Below the pieces are notes generated by a model. It was not told the DNA's origin, ran no database searches, and was given only the letters and a program-made list of their open reading frames with translations. From the NCBI RefSeq assembly GCF_905220705.1, contig NZ_CAJNAT010000001.1, positions 930,001 to 994,000 on the forward strand: a stretch of DNA of 64,000 bases. Reading direction: 5' to 3'. This DNA comes from Paraburkholderia domus (GTDB lineage: Bacteria; Pseudomonadota; Gammaproteobacteria; Burkholderiales; Burkholderiaceae). Positions 53,776 to 62,431 of the stretch are shown piece after piece. The number at the start of each line of letters is the position of its first letter. The first letter of the stretch is position 1. The position numbers and the translations under genes are program-made.

Positions 53776-55005
53776 TCAATCGTGGGAATGATCCATCGCG
53801 CATCGGTGCTCGGTGGTGCCGAGGTCGACTTGCAGCGTGGCGTGCTGCATCGAGAAACGTTCGCGCAGCGTGACGACGATGCCATCGATCGACTCGTCGC
53901 CGGGATGGCCTGCCGGCATCACCAGATGCGCGCTGAGCGCGTTGCCGGTGGTCGACAGCGCCCACACATGCAGGTCGTGCACGTCAGTGACGCCGGGCTG
54001 TTCGGCAAGATAGTCGCGGATATTCTGAAGGTCGACACCGGGCGGCACTGCATCGAGTGCCATGCGCACCGAATCGCGCAACAGGCCCCACGTGCCCACC
54101 ACCACCACCGCAACCACGAGCAGGCTCATCACCGGGTCGAGCCACGTCCAACTTGTGTAGAGAATCACGAGGCCGCTGATCGCGACCGCGGCTGAGATGG
54201 CGGCGTCCGCGGCCATATGCAGGAAAGCGCCGCGTAGGTTCAGGTCGTCCTTCTGCCCGCGCATGAAGAGCCACGCCGAGAAGCCGTTGACGACCACGCC
54301 GACCGTCGCGACGACGAACACCACGAGTCCCGCGACCGGTGCCGGATTCATCAGGCGCCCGATTGCCTCGGCGACGATCACGCCGCACGCGAAGAGCAAC
54401 AGCCCCGCGTTGGCGAGCGACGCCAGGATCGACGAACTGCCGTAGCCGAATGTGTAGCGTGCTGACGGGCGGCGCGCGGCGAGCCAGGTTGCGCCCCAGG
54501 CGAGCAGCAGGCCGAGTACGTCGGAGAGGTTGTGGCCGGCGTCGGCGAGCAGCGCGGTGGAATGCGCGATCACGCCGTAGACGGCCTGAACCACCACGAT
54601 CGCTACGTTCAGTGCGACGGCGAGCGCGAAGGCGCGGCCGTGGCCTGCGACGGGTGCGTGGGCATGGGTGTGGCTGTGACCGGCGTGGCCGCGGGCACTT
54701 CGACTATGGCTATGGCTGTGGTTATGGCCGGCTTGGCTATCGTGGCCATGCTCGCTGCCGCTCTGCCCGCCGTGGCCGTCAGCGCCGTGGCTGTGAGCGT
54801 GGTCGGCGTCGTGTGAACCACACTCGAGTGCATCCTGCGTGTTTGCGTCAGGCTCATGCGCTCCATGGTCCTGCGAACCGCGCTCTTTTCCCTCGACCTG
54901 CGCATCTGCGTCATCGACCCCGTCGAACTCCCCCTTGAGCCACACCGGCGCGTGGTCGTCCTCACGTTCCTCGGTGGCCCGGTTCGGGGTGGTGGTTTTC
55001 TTCAT
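53776..55005 (-). CDS. czcD: CDF-family Zn/Co/Cd exporter with His-rich N-terminus
   Basis: A 409-residue cation diffusion facilitator. The first 120 residues are cytosolic, acidic and very rich in His (HNHSHSHSRS, HAGHSHTHAHAP), giving about 25 His in all, and probably buffer or deliver metal. Six membrane helices follow (about 125-315), with the transport-site motifs DAGHNLSD in TM2 and HMAADA in TM5. The C-terminal domain of about 85 residues is the metallochaperone-like dimer part. It overlaps the ArsR-type gene by 4 bp, so metal-dependent control is expected. Cations other than Zn, Co or Cd are possible. Confidence 0.88.
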   Translation of the reverse strand: MKKTTTPNRATEEREDDHAPVWLKGEFDGVDDADAQVEGKERGSQDHGAHEPDANTQDALECGSHDADHAHSHGADGHGGQSGSEHGHDSQAGHNHSHSHSRSARGHAGHSHTHAHAPVAGHGRAFALAVALNVAIVVVQAVYGVIAHSTALLADAGHNLSDVLGLLLAWGATWLAARRPSARYTFGYGSSSILASLANAGLLLFACGVIVAEAIGRLMNPAPVAGLVVFVVATVGVVVNGFSAWLFMRGQKDDLNLRGAFLHMAADAAISAAVAISGLVILYTSWTWLDPVMSLLVVAVVVVGTWGLLRDSVRMALDAVPPGVDLQNIRDYLAEQPGVTDVHDLHVWALSTTGNALSAHLVMPAGHPGDESIDGIVVTLRERFSMQHATLQVDLGTTEHRCAMDHSHD

Positions 55006-55361
55006 GACGGGTCCAGAGGAAATTCGCCAGCCGGCTCAGCCACATGCTCGAGCATGCCGGCCAGCATCGCGCTGATATGACGGTCCGCAGCAAGATAGAA
55101 CACCTGCTTGCCCTGCCGCTCCGCGCGCACAATCCGCGCAGCGCGCAACAGCCGCAAATGGTGGCTCACCAGCGACGACGACAAGCCCAGCCCTTGGGCA
55201 ATCGCACCGACCGCGCGCCGCTCGTCGACGCAAGCAAGCACGATGCGCAAGCGCGTCGGGTCGCCGAGCAGGCGAAACAGGTCGGCCAGCGGCACGATCG
55301 TCTCAACGGGACGGTCTTCGAAACTGACAGGCGATGGCGTGGAAACCACGGTGAGCGGCAT
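55002..55361 (-). CDS. ArsR/SmtB-family metal-responsive repressor
   Basis: A 119-residue winged-helix repressor. The recognition region LFRLLGDPTRLRIVLACVDE, followed by LGLSSSLVSHHLRLLRAARI, and the wing ERQGKQVFYLAADRHISAML are standard. The alpha-5 site D-x-H in ADRHISAML and later His/Glu fit SmtB/CzrA/ZntR-like zinc sensing. ATG 55361 is chosen; three codons upstream lies a GTG. It is translated first and coupled by ATGA overlap to the exporter it probably represses. Confidence 0.88.
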   Translation of the reverse strand: MPLTVVSTPSPVSFEDRPVETIVPLADLFRLLGDPTRLRIVLACVDERRAVGAIAQGLGLSSSLVSHHLRLLRAARIVRAERQGKQVFYLAADRHISAMLAGMLEHVAEPAGEFPLDPS

Positions 55362-55372
55362 CTTCAGCACAC

Positions 55373-55392
55373 ATATGAACAGGTATTCACAT
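55373..55392. promoter_or_regulatory. Operator for the ArsR/SmtB repressor
   Basis: atatgaacaggtattcacat is an inverted repeat AT-n-TGAA-N6-TTCA-n-AT, the pattern known for SmtB/CzrA/ZiaR-type zinc repressors. It stands 12 bp before the repressor start and about 95 bp before the divergent TPR gene. Confidence 0.65.
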
Positions 55393-55487
55393 GTTATAGC
55401 TATCGAGACAACTGGTCAAATCGGAGGGTGGTCCGGCGAGTGTGGGAAAATGCGGCCTCTGTCTCACCCGAATGCCATCCCTCCGTC

Positions 55488-57335
55488 ATGCAACAAGTAT
55501 TTGACCGCGCTTTCGCGGCGCATCGTGACGGCCGCCTCGACGACGCCGAACGCGGCTACCGCGCGACGCTCGACGGCAATCCCGTGCACGTCGATGCGTT
55601 GCACCTGCTGGGCGTCCTGCGCCACCAGCAGGGTCAGCACGCCGAAGCCGCCGAACTCGTACGGCGCGCGGTGAACCTGCGCCCGGAAGACGCCGCGCTG
55701 CAACTGAACCTCGGCAACGCGCTGAAGGCGCTGGGCAAGATCGACGACGCCATCGAACAGTTCCGCAATGCGCTCACGCTGGCGCCGTCTTTCCCGCTGG
55801 CGCACTACAACCTGGGCAATGCATACGCGTCGGTGGGCCGCCACGAAGACGCCGCCGACGCTTTCGAGAAATCGCTACGCCTGCAACCGGACGACGCCTC
55901 GTCGCACAACAATCTCGGCAACGCATTGCATGCGCTCGGCCGTCATGCGGAAGCGATCGCGTCGTTCCAGCGCGCGCTCGAGCTGCGCCCGGGGCATGCG
56001 GGAGCGCTCAACAATCTGGGCATGTCGCTGAACGCGCTTGACCGCGCGGACGAAGCGATTCCGCGCTTTCAGGCGGCACTGGCAGCCGAACCGCGTTTCG
56101 TTGCCGCGCACTTCAATCTCGCCAATACGCTCGACGCCCTCGGCCGTCACGAAGAAGCGGTCGCCTCTTTCCAGGCGGCGCTTGCTTTGCAGCCGAACCT
56201 GCCACCCACCATTTTCGGACTCGGCAACGCGCTTGCGGCACTGGGACGCCATGCGCAAGCCCTGCCCTATCTCGAGCGCGCGGTCGGACTCGATCCGCAA
56301 TTCGCGCTCGCATGGCTGAGTCTCGGCACAGCACATCAAGCGCTCGGTGCGCACGCCGCGGCTATACGGGCCTTCGATCAGGCGCTGCGCCTGCGGCCCG
56401 ACCTTGCGTCCGCACACATGAACCGCGCGCTTGCATGGCTCGCGTTACGCGATTTCGCGCGCGGGCTGCCGGAATACGAATGGCGGTTGCAGACTACCGC
56501 GCAGCCGGTCATCCAGACGTTGCCGCGCTGGCACGGCGAGCCGATCGAACAACGCACGCTCCTCGTCCACGCCGAGCAGGGTTTCGGCGATACGTTGCAA
56601 TTCGTGCGCTTCGTGCCGCTGGCCGCGCAGCGTGCAGCGCGCGTTGTGCTCGAAGTGCAGCCGCAACTGCTGCCGCTGCTTGCTCCGGCCGCGCAAGCCT
56701 GGCGCGTGACGTTGATCGCACAGGGCGCACCGCGTCCAGCGGCAGATCTGCAATGCCCGCTGCTGAGCTTGCCGCTCGCGCTCGGCACGACCTACGACGC
56801 GATTCCCGCCCGCACGCCTTACCTCAGTGCACCGCCGGCTTACAGCCGCAAATGGCGCGGTTCGCTCGGCGGTCACGCGAAGCGCAAGATCGGCATTGCA
56901 TGGTCAGGACGCATCCAGCAGAACGAAACCCGTTCGATGCCGCTCGCCGCGCTTGCGCCACTGTTCGCGCTCGAAGGGATCGACTGGATCGTGCTGCAAC
57001 CTGAACCGAGCGCCGAAGAACGCGCGGCGCTCGACGCGCATCCGCGCGCGGCGTCGATTCATCGCTTTGATAAACGGATCGGCGATTTTGCGGACACCGC
57101 GGCGATCGTCGAGCGGCTCGACGCGGTCGTGTCGATCGATACGTCGATCGCTCACCTCGCCGGCGCACTGAAAAAGTCGCTGTGGCTGATGCTGCCGTTC
57201 GCCGCGGATTGGCGCTGGTTCGTCGGCGAGACGCGCAGCCCGTGGTATCCGGGCGCAACGCTGCTGCGCCAGCCGCAGCCCGGCGCGTGGGGCGATGTGG
57301 TGAATGCGGTGGCGGACGAATTGCGCCGCGGCTAA
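55488..57335 (+). CDS. TPR protein with C-terminal glycosyltransferase-like domain
   Basis: A 615-residue protein. Residues 1 to about 310 are tandem tetratricopeptide repeats, e.g. [40 protein letters not shown] and [20 protein letters not shown]. The C-terminal half resembles the heptosyltransferase-like unit found behind TPR arrays in this group: [40 protein letters not shown] and [20 protein letters not shown]. It may be an O-linked glycosylation-type or cell-surface enzyme, but the acceptor is unknown. The start is ATG 55488; the open frame upstream to 55044 is antisense to the regulator and is rejected. Confidence 0.82.
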   Translation: MQQVFDRAFAAHRDGRLDDAERGYRATLDGNPVHVDALHLLGVLRHQQGQHAEAAELVRRAVNLRPEDAALQLNLGNALKALGKIDDAIEQFRNALTLAPSFPLAHYNLGNAYASVGRHEDAADAFEKSLRLQPDDASSHNNLGNALHALGRHAEAIASFQRALELRPGHAGALNNLGMSLNALDRADEAIPRFQAALAAEPRFVAAHFNLANTLDALGRHEEAVASFQAALALQPNLPPTIFGLGNALAALGRHAQALPYLERAVGLDPQFALAWLSLGTAHQALGAHAAAIRAFDQALRLRPDLASAHMNRALAWLALRDFARGLPEYEWRLQTTAQPVIQTLPRWHGEPIEQRTLLVHAEQGFGDTLQFVRFVPLAAQRAARVVLEVQPQLLPLLAPAAQAWRVTLIAQGAPRPAADLQCPLLSLPLALGTTYDAIPARTPYLSAPPAYSRKWRGSLGGHAKRKIGIAWSGRIQQNETRSMPLAALAPLFALEGIDWIVLQPEPSAEERAALDAHPRAASIHRFDKRIGDFADTAAIVERLDAVVSIDTSIAHLAGALKKSLWLMLPFAADWRWFVGETRSPWYPGATLLRQPQPGAWGDVVNAVADELRRG

Positions 57336-57380
57336 CCGGGCCAGTTTCGCCGAATTCCGTTGCCGATACGGCGCCCAACA

Positions 57381-57415
57381 AAAAACCCCGCGCTCGTCAG
57401 AACGCGGGGTTTTTG
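57381..57415. terminator. Bidirectional terminator between the TPR gene and the MFS gene
   Basis: The stem aaaaccccgcg/cgcggggtttt (57383-57393 with 57404-57414) is flanked by A and T runs, serving the two convergent genes. Confidence 0.88.
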
Positions 57416-57438
57416 TTTGTCCGGATAAACGGTAAACG

Positions 57439-58741
57439 TTACGCCGTTCGATACTGATCGCGCGACTCCGGCGTGCGATACAGCACGAGCGTCGCGATCA
57501 GTCCGCAGATCGCCGCCACGCCCAGGAAAAGGCCCGGCGCTGCCTTGTTGCCCGTGGTGTGAATCAGCAGCGTAGAGATGGCCGGCGTGAAACCGCCGAT
57601 CGTCGTAGCGAGGCTGTAGGCCAGCGAAAACCCGGCGGTCCGCACTTCGACCGGCATCACTTCGGTCAACGCCACGACCATCGCACCGTTGTAGCTGCCG
57701 TACAGGAAAGACAACCACAACTCGACCGCCAGGAGGCGCGCGAATGACGGCTCGGCGACCAGCCATTGCAGCGCCGGGTACGCGGTAATGATCGTCAGGA
57801 TCGTGAAGGCGAGCAGCACTGGACGGCGGCCGATGCGGTCCGACAACGCGCCCGCGAGCGGCAGCCAGATCAGGTTCGACAAACCAATACAGACGGTGAC
57901 GACGAGCGTATCGATCGACGACAGCTTCAGCACTTCCTTGCCGAAGGTCGGCGTATAGGCCGTGATCATGTAGAACGACACGGTGGTCATGATGACCATG
58001 CCCATGCCGCCCAGCACGATGCCCCAGTTCGCGGCCATCGTCTTCATGATCTCGCCCATGCATCGGACGATGCTTGCGTGCCTTGAATTCCTCGGTTTCC
58101 TGCAACGAACGGCGGATCAGGAACAGGAACGGCACGATCAGGCAGCCAATCAGGAACGGAACGCGCCAGCCCCAGGCCGTCATCTGGTCAGCCGGCAGCA
58201 CTTTGTTGAGCACCACGCCGATCAGCGCGGCGAACACCACGGCAACCTGCTGGCTGCCCGACTGCCACGCGCAATAGAAGCCTTTGTTGCCCTTGGTGGC
58301 GATCTCCGACAGATAGACCGACACGCCGCCCAGTTCAACCCCGGCGGAAAAGCCTTGCAGCAGCCGGCCGCCCAGCACGAGTACCGGCGCGAGCACACCG
58401 ATGGTCGCGTAGCCTGGTATCGACGCCACTGTGAGCGTGCCGAGCGCCATCAGCCCGAGTGTGAGGATCAGGCCTTTGCGCCGGCCGTGATGGTCGATGT
58501 AGGCACCCAGCACGATGGCGCCAAGCGGCCGCATCAGAAAGCCCGCGCCGAATACCGACAGCGACAGCATCAGCGAGGCGAATTCGTTGCCGCTCGGGAA
58601 ATAGGTCTTGGCAATCGCGGATGCGTAATAGCCGTAGACCATGAAGTCGTACATCTCAAGAAAGTTGCCGCTGACGACGCGAAAAACTGTCTTGACCTTG
58701 GATTCTTCGGATGAGGAAGTGGCGTGTGACGCAGTAGACAT
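57439..58741 (-). pseudogene. Citrate-type MFS transporter interrupted by a frameshift
   Basis: A metabolite:proton symporter of the MFS group that includes CitA/TcuC and ShiA-like transporters. The N-terminal half reads through [20 protein letters not shown] and [20 protein letters not shown] up to [12 protein letters not shown]. Then one extra base near 58060 throws the frame off. The second half continues in another frame as [20 protein letters not shown] to the end SRDQYRTA at 57439. Removing one base gives 433 residues, the usual length of the family. Either the gene is truly broken or this is a sequencing error. Confidence 0.85.
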
Positions 58742-59046
58742 GACATTCTCTTATTGGCCCGTCGCCACACAGACGGGTGGCGCTCAGGCAGTTGAATCGA
58801 TCCACTGCACTCGGCAAGCGGATGCCCTAGGCAACTTCTTGAAACGCGCCGGGGGCGCTGCATTTTCATGCCGAACAGATTCGCACGATATCAGGGTAAA
58901 CGTTGTGAAATACCCGGAGTCCGCAACACGTAATGTTACCGGTGATGGCACTGTCGCGCATTCCCTACAGGTTCATTACAGACAACGCCCACTCACCCTT
59001 GCGGTAAACTTTTGCAGACAGGCAATTCCCGTTGACCACCATCCCG

Positions 59047-59571
59047 ATGCAAACCTCCCACGCACTTTCGCTGCGGCCTGCGACCCTAGCGGATGCAGCG
59101 CTGATCGCCTCGATCCATAGCATCAGCTGGCAGGCTACCTATCGCGGTCTCTTACCGGACGCATTCCTCGACGGCGAAGTCACGCGGGAGCGGGCCGCCT
59201 ATTGGGAAGCGCGCCTGCGCGCACCGGGCGGCGAGCGTCGCATTGTCCTGATCGCCGAGCTCGCGGGCGAGCCGGTCGGTTTCGTTTGTGTCGAACAGCA
59301 ACCGGAGTCCGCGTGGGGTGTCCTGCTCGACAACCTGCATGCGTTGCCGGCGCACCAGGGCATCGGCGCAGGCAAGCTGCTGATGCGTGCTGCCGAAGAT
59401 TGGGCTCGCGCGCAAGGAGAGACGCAGTTGTACCTTTACGTGCTCGAAGGCAACACGCCGGCAATCAGCTTTTACGAGAGGCAAGGCTGGCAGTTCGTCG
59501 GCGCCGAACCGGATCATATGGGCGGCGTGGATATTACTGCATTGCGCTACGTGTACCGGCTTGATCGATGA
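59047..59571 (+). CDS. GNAT-family N-acetyltransferase
   Basis: A 174-residue acetyltransferase. The N-terminal part has LRPATLADAALIASIHSISW. Motif A, which binds acetyl-CoA, is LPAHQGIGAGKLLMRAAEDW near residue 105, and the C-terminal motif B is LEGNTPAISFYERQGWQ. ATG 59047 is used; a TTG five codons upstream is possible. The substrate is unknown. The gene stands alone, with a hairpin terminator 150 bp downstream. Confidence 0.85.
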   Translation: MQTSHALSLRPATLADAALIASIHSISWQATYRGLLPDAFLDGEVTRERAAYWEARLRAPGGERRIVLIAELAGEPVGFVCVEQQPESAWGVLLDNLHALPAHQGIGAGKLLMRAAEDWARAQGETQLYLYVLEGNTPAISFYERQGWQFVGAEPDHMGGVDITALRYVYRLDR

Positions 59572-59722
59572 GACAAGCGTGCCTCGTTTTGATCGTCGTC
59601 CCAAGCGGCGCCGACTCAGGGTGCACCGGCAGTTCTTTTTCGGAACAATCCGATCGTTAGTTCAGCCACTTCCGGGCATCATCATTCGGATCCCGATGGC
59701 TTCTTAGCAAACGCTCATGCGG

Positions 59723-59750
59723 CGCCGTACTCGATCCGAGTACGGCGTTT
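59723..59750 (+). terminator. Probable terminator after the GNAT gene
   Basis: An 11-bp perfect stem (cgccgtactcg/cgagtacggcg, 59723-59733 with 59737-59747) has a 3-nt loop, but only three T follow. Confidence 0.5.
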
Positions 59751-59852
59751 CCCTATGGCGTTCTGCAGAGCGTTTCATACGCGTCGCTCCGAAGCCAGAG
59801 CCCCCTGAGCCGCCATTCCGCGGCTCCCTCACGAGGCGCTGCGAAGAAACCG

Positions 59853-61040
59853 ATGTCGAACACCATCCCCCTCACCCTGATCGAAGGCTCTATGGCTCTG
59901 CCGAGCCTGTCGCCGCTCGGCCGCCTACTGCCTCCGCCATTCGGCCGCGATTGGGCGCTACTGCCGCCAGGACATAGCTTGCGGGCGGAACTCAAGGCGC
60001 TCTATGCCGCAGTGTTACGTACCTTCTGTCTGAATGCGGAGGCCATCCGCGCGCTCTGCCAGTGGGAATCGCGGCGCTTGCCGCCGGCTGCGTCATCAGC
60101 TTTCACCTCACCGGCTACCTCGACAAGCGTGGTGGACGCACTGGTCGACGAACCTTTGCGAATGTCCGCTGAAGCCACACCTTTCCGGCCGGTTAGCACA
60201 CCAACAATTCCGGCCTTGCCGTGCGGGTCACAGGTACATCGGGGCGCGCTAGCGGGCGGCGCCTGCGCACTCGGCGGCGCCGCGATGCTTGCCTGGGTTG
60301 CGTTCGGTCATCTGGCGCAGCGTCACACGATTAGTGATGTCAAACCGGCGGCCAAGGTTCCAGTTCACCAAGAGGCGCAGTTGGCGGCTCGTCTCTCGCC
60401 TGATGCCGCAGTCACGCCCCACACAACCGCCGACAAACGTGCCGCGGCACTCGCACCGAGCGTCACGCCGTCGACCGTGCATGTGGCAAGCGCTTCCGGA
60501 TCTGCACCCGCACCTGCATCACCTGAAATTTTGCCGAACGCACTTGCCGCTGCGCCGGTGCGCGCCTTCACGGCAAGTTCCACCACGGAAGTCGTCGCGC
60601 CAGTCAGGGCAACGCCGGCGCACACCAAAGCCGGCAAGAACGTATCGCACCGCAAGGATAAGCAACCCAGAGACGCCGCGAACCTGCACGAAAGAAACGT
60701 CCGCAGTTCGCAGACCACCATCGCGACGCGGTTGTCACCGCGGTTGGCACGCACCTCGCCGATGAACGACGAAGTGCCGCAGATTGCGGTGTCGGCGATC
60801 GCACAACGAACGTCACCGGAGCCATCATCGGCGGGCCCCTATTCGCCACTTGCGCCATCGCAACTCGGCACCGACGAATACGCATCGATGACCACGTCAG
60901 CCGGCACACACCTGCGCAATATTGCGCCGCCATCGCGCCCTGCTTCGTCGATCAATCCGCCTGGAACCGGTGAGACAGAATGGATCAATCGCATGTCGCA
61001 ACGGCGCGTGACCGAGGTTCCAGATCAGTTCGCGAAGTAA
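59853..61040 (+). CDS. Unknown single-pass membrane protein with disordered region
   Basis: A 395-residue protein, not recognised. Residues 1-70 form a possibly folded N-terminal part (LIEGSMALPSLSPLGRLLPP; LYAAVLRTFCLNAEAIRALC). A hydrophobic segment (GALAGGACALGGAAMLAWVA, about residues 131-150) could span the membrane. The remaining 240 residues are Ala/Pro/Thr/Ser-rich and probably disordered. The codon bias matches its neighbours, which supports real coding. The N-terminal segment could be a cytoplasmic domain with the disordered part in the periplasm, perhaps reaching to peptidoglycan. Confidence 0.6.
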   Translation: MSNTIPLTLIEGSMALPSLSPLGRLLPPPFGRDWALLPPGHSLRAELKALYAAVLRTFCLNAEAIRALCQWESRRLPPAASSAFTSPATSTSVVDALVDEPLRMSAEATPFRPVSTPTIPALPCGSQVHRGALAGGACALGGAAMLAWVAFGHLAQRHTISDVKPAAKVPVHQEAQLAARLSPDAAVTPHTTADKRAAALAPSVTPSTVHVASASGSAPAPASPEILPNALAAAPVRAFTASSTTEVVAPVRATPAHTKAGKNVSHRKDKQPRDAANLHERNVRSSQTTIATRLSPRLARTSPMNDEVPQIAVSAIAQRTSPEPSSAGPYSPLAPSQLGTDEYASMTTSAGTHLRNIAPPSRPASSINPPGTGETEWINRMSQRRVTEVPDQFAK

Positions 61041-61067
61041 GTGCGTCGTTATCGCAAAATCGAGTCA

Positions 61068-61103
61068 CAAAAAAAGCCCGGCCGTGAATGACCGGGCTTT
61101 TTT
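61068..61103. terminator. Bidirectional terminator
   Basis: The 9-bp stem aaagcccgg/ccgggcttt (61073-61081 with 61092-61100) is flanked by A and T runs, between two convergent genes. Confidence 0.88.
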
Positions 61104-61115
61104 ACGCTCATGTGC

Positions 61116-61832
61116 CTACTTCTGTGTTGGCAATCCGAACTCGGTTTGGCGCTGCAACTGCATCACTTCACCCTGTACCTGACGCAACTGCGCCTGCGCC
61201 CTTTCCTTTTCCGCGTGTAGCGCAGCCGCCTCGCCTTGCGTCTGCCGCTGGTAGTCGTTGACCTTGGCCTGCTGCGTACGCGCGACGTCGAGGTCAGCCT
61301 GCAAGCGCTTCGCGCGATCCTCCGACAATGCGATGATGTCTTCGATATACGCCTTCTGCGCTTGCAACTGCGTGCGGCGAATCTCGACGTCCGCGAGTTG
61401 CGCCGTCTGCTGGACGAAGCCGGCATAGACCGCTTCAGCACGGCCCACGTCCTCCGACTTGATCACGCGCCAGAAATGCTTATCCTGAAAGAGCGCGACG
61501 TAGTAAGTCATTTGCTGCGGATAGAAAAACAGACTCGCGCCGTAACTGCCGTTATACGTGGTGCGCAATTCGCTCAGCTTCGCGTCGTGAATCATCTGCA
61601 TCAGTTCGGCGACATTGCCTTGCGCATCGCCGGCGGAAGCCGGCGTGCTTGATGCCGCACTGCGCAGCGCCGCGGCGACCGGCTGCGGCGTCAGCGTGTT
61701 CATGGCCGGCCGCGTGCCGACCAGCGGTGCTGCCTCGTCGCTTTGCGCTGCCAGCACGAAACCACCATGCTGCAACAGCGCACACGAGGCCGCGAGCAGC
61801 ATGGCGCGCCGTACAATTAAGGGGTACTTCAT
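61116..61832 (-). CDS. Secreted DUF2968-family coiled-coil protein
   Basis: A 238-residue exported protein of the DUF2968 type known from Burkholderia relatives; function unknown. It has a signal peptide of about 30 residues (MLLAASCALLQHGGFVLAA region), a short linker and a globular segment ELRTTYNGSYGASLFFYPQQ (quoted in part). A long coiled coil follows from about residue 135 to 225 (RRTQLQAQKAYIEDIIALSE; AALHAEKERAQAQLRQVQGE). The start at 61832 has GGAG 9 nt upstream. Confidence 0.8.
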   Translation of the reverse strand: MKYPLIVRRAMLLAASCALLQHGGFVLAAQSDEAAPLVGTRPAMNTLTPQPVAAALRSAASSTPASAGDAQGNVAELMQMIHDAKLSELRTTYNGSYGASLFFYPQQMTYYVALFQDKHFWRVIKSEDVGRAEAVYAGFVQQTAQLADVEIRRTQLQAQKAYIEDIIALSEDRAKRLQADLDVARTQQAKVNDYQRQTQGEAAALHAEKERAQAQLRQVQGEVMQLQRQTEFGLPTQK

Positions 61833-62431
61833 ACGTGCATGCTCCATGCAAATCCAAAACAGCCGCAGATTATCGCGCGGATTAGCCATTAAGCGAAGCA
61901 TTCAAGTGTCGCGCTGACAGACTTTAAATCAAGATAAATCGATAACGAATAATTTGGCCAGATAGACGCATCAGTCGCGAAATAAAAGATTTCAGATAAG
62001 ACAAAAACGCAACAATCTGACTCATGCGTGATTTATGCGGAAGTTTCCCAATTTGTATGGCGTTCGTGAAAATCCAAGAGCGAGCAGAGCTCGCAATATG
62101 GAGATAGCTAGATCGCTCGACCTGCGCATTAGCGATTTCGCACAAGTTCGACGAAGAGGGACCGCGTCAGTTACGCCGGCAATACCGTCAGGCAAATTCC
62201 CGGCCGCCTTACGCAGCCCGGTCGATGACCGCTCGCCATCCTGACCATCTCGATAACGGGCTGCCGATGACCGGTGAATCGCCAGGTACCGCGCCCGAGT
62301 TGACGGGCGAAGATGAAGCGGAATCCGAAGCAGGAAAACAGCCGCACGAGGCGCGCCGCCGAACATGGCGGCATCGCCTCAAAAAACGAGCTTGAAGGAT
62401 GACCTCGAACGCGCGACTTGGAGGCGCAGCC
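61833..62431. other. Intergenic region with a possible small ORF
   Basis: About 600 bp lie between two minus-strand genes. The first 200 bp after the DUF2968 start are AT-rich and may hold its promoter. On the plus strand, 62225-62395 could encode a 56-residue peptide (acidic EDEAESEAG followed by basic RRRTWRHRLKKRA). It has no clear Shine-Dalgarno, so it is not listed as a gene. Confidence 0.35.

Noticed and set aside
55044..55487. N-terminal extension of the TPR protein
   Set aside because: It would be antisense to the ArsR-type gene and cross its operator; the TPR pattern begins only at 55488.
57332..58058. C-terminal 240 residues of a 469-codon frame on the minus strand
   Set aside because: The His/Arg-rich sequence after HRPM is the wrong frame after the insertion; the true transporter continuation is in the frame ending at 57439.
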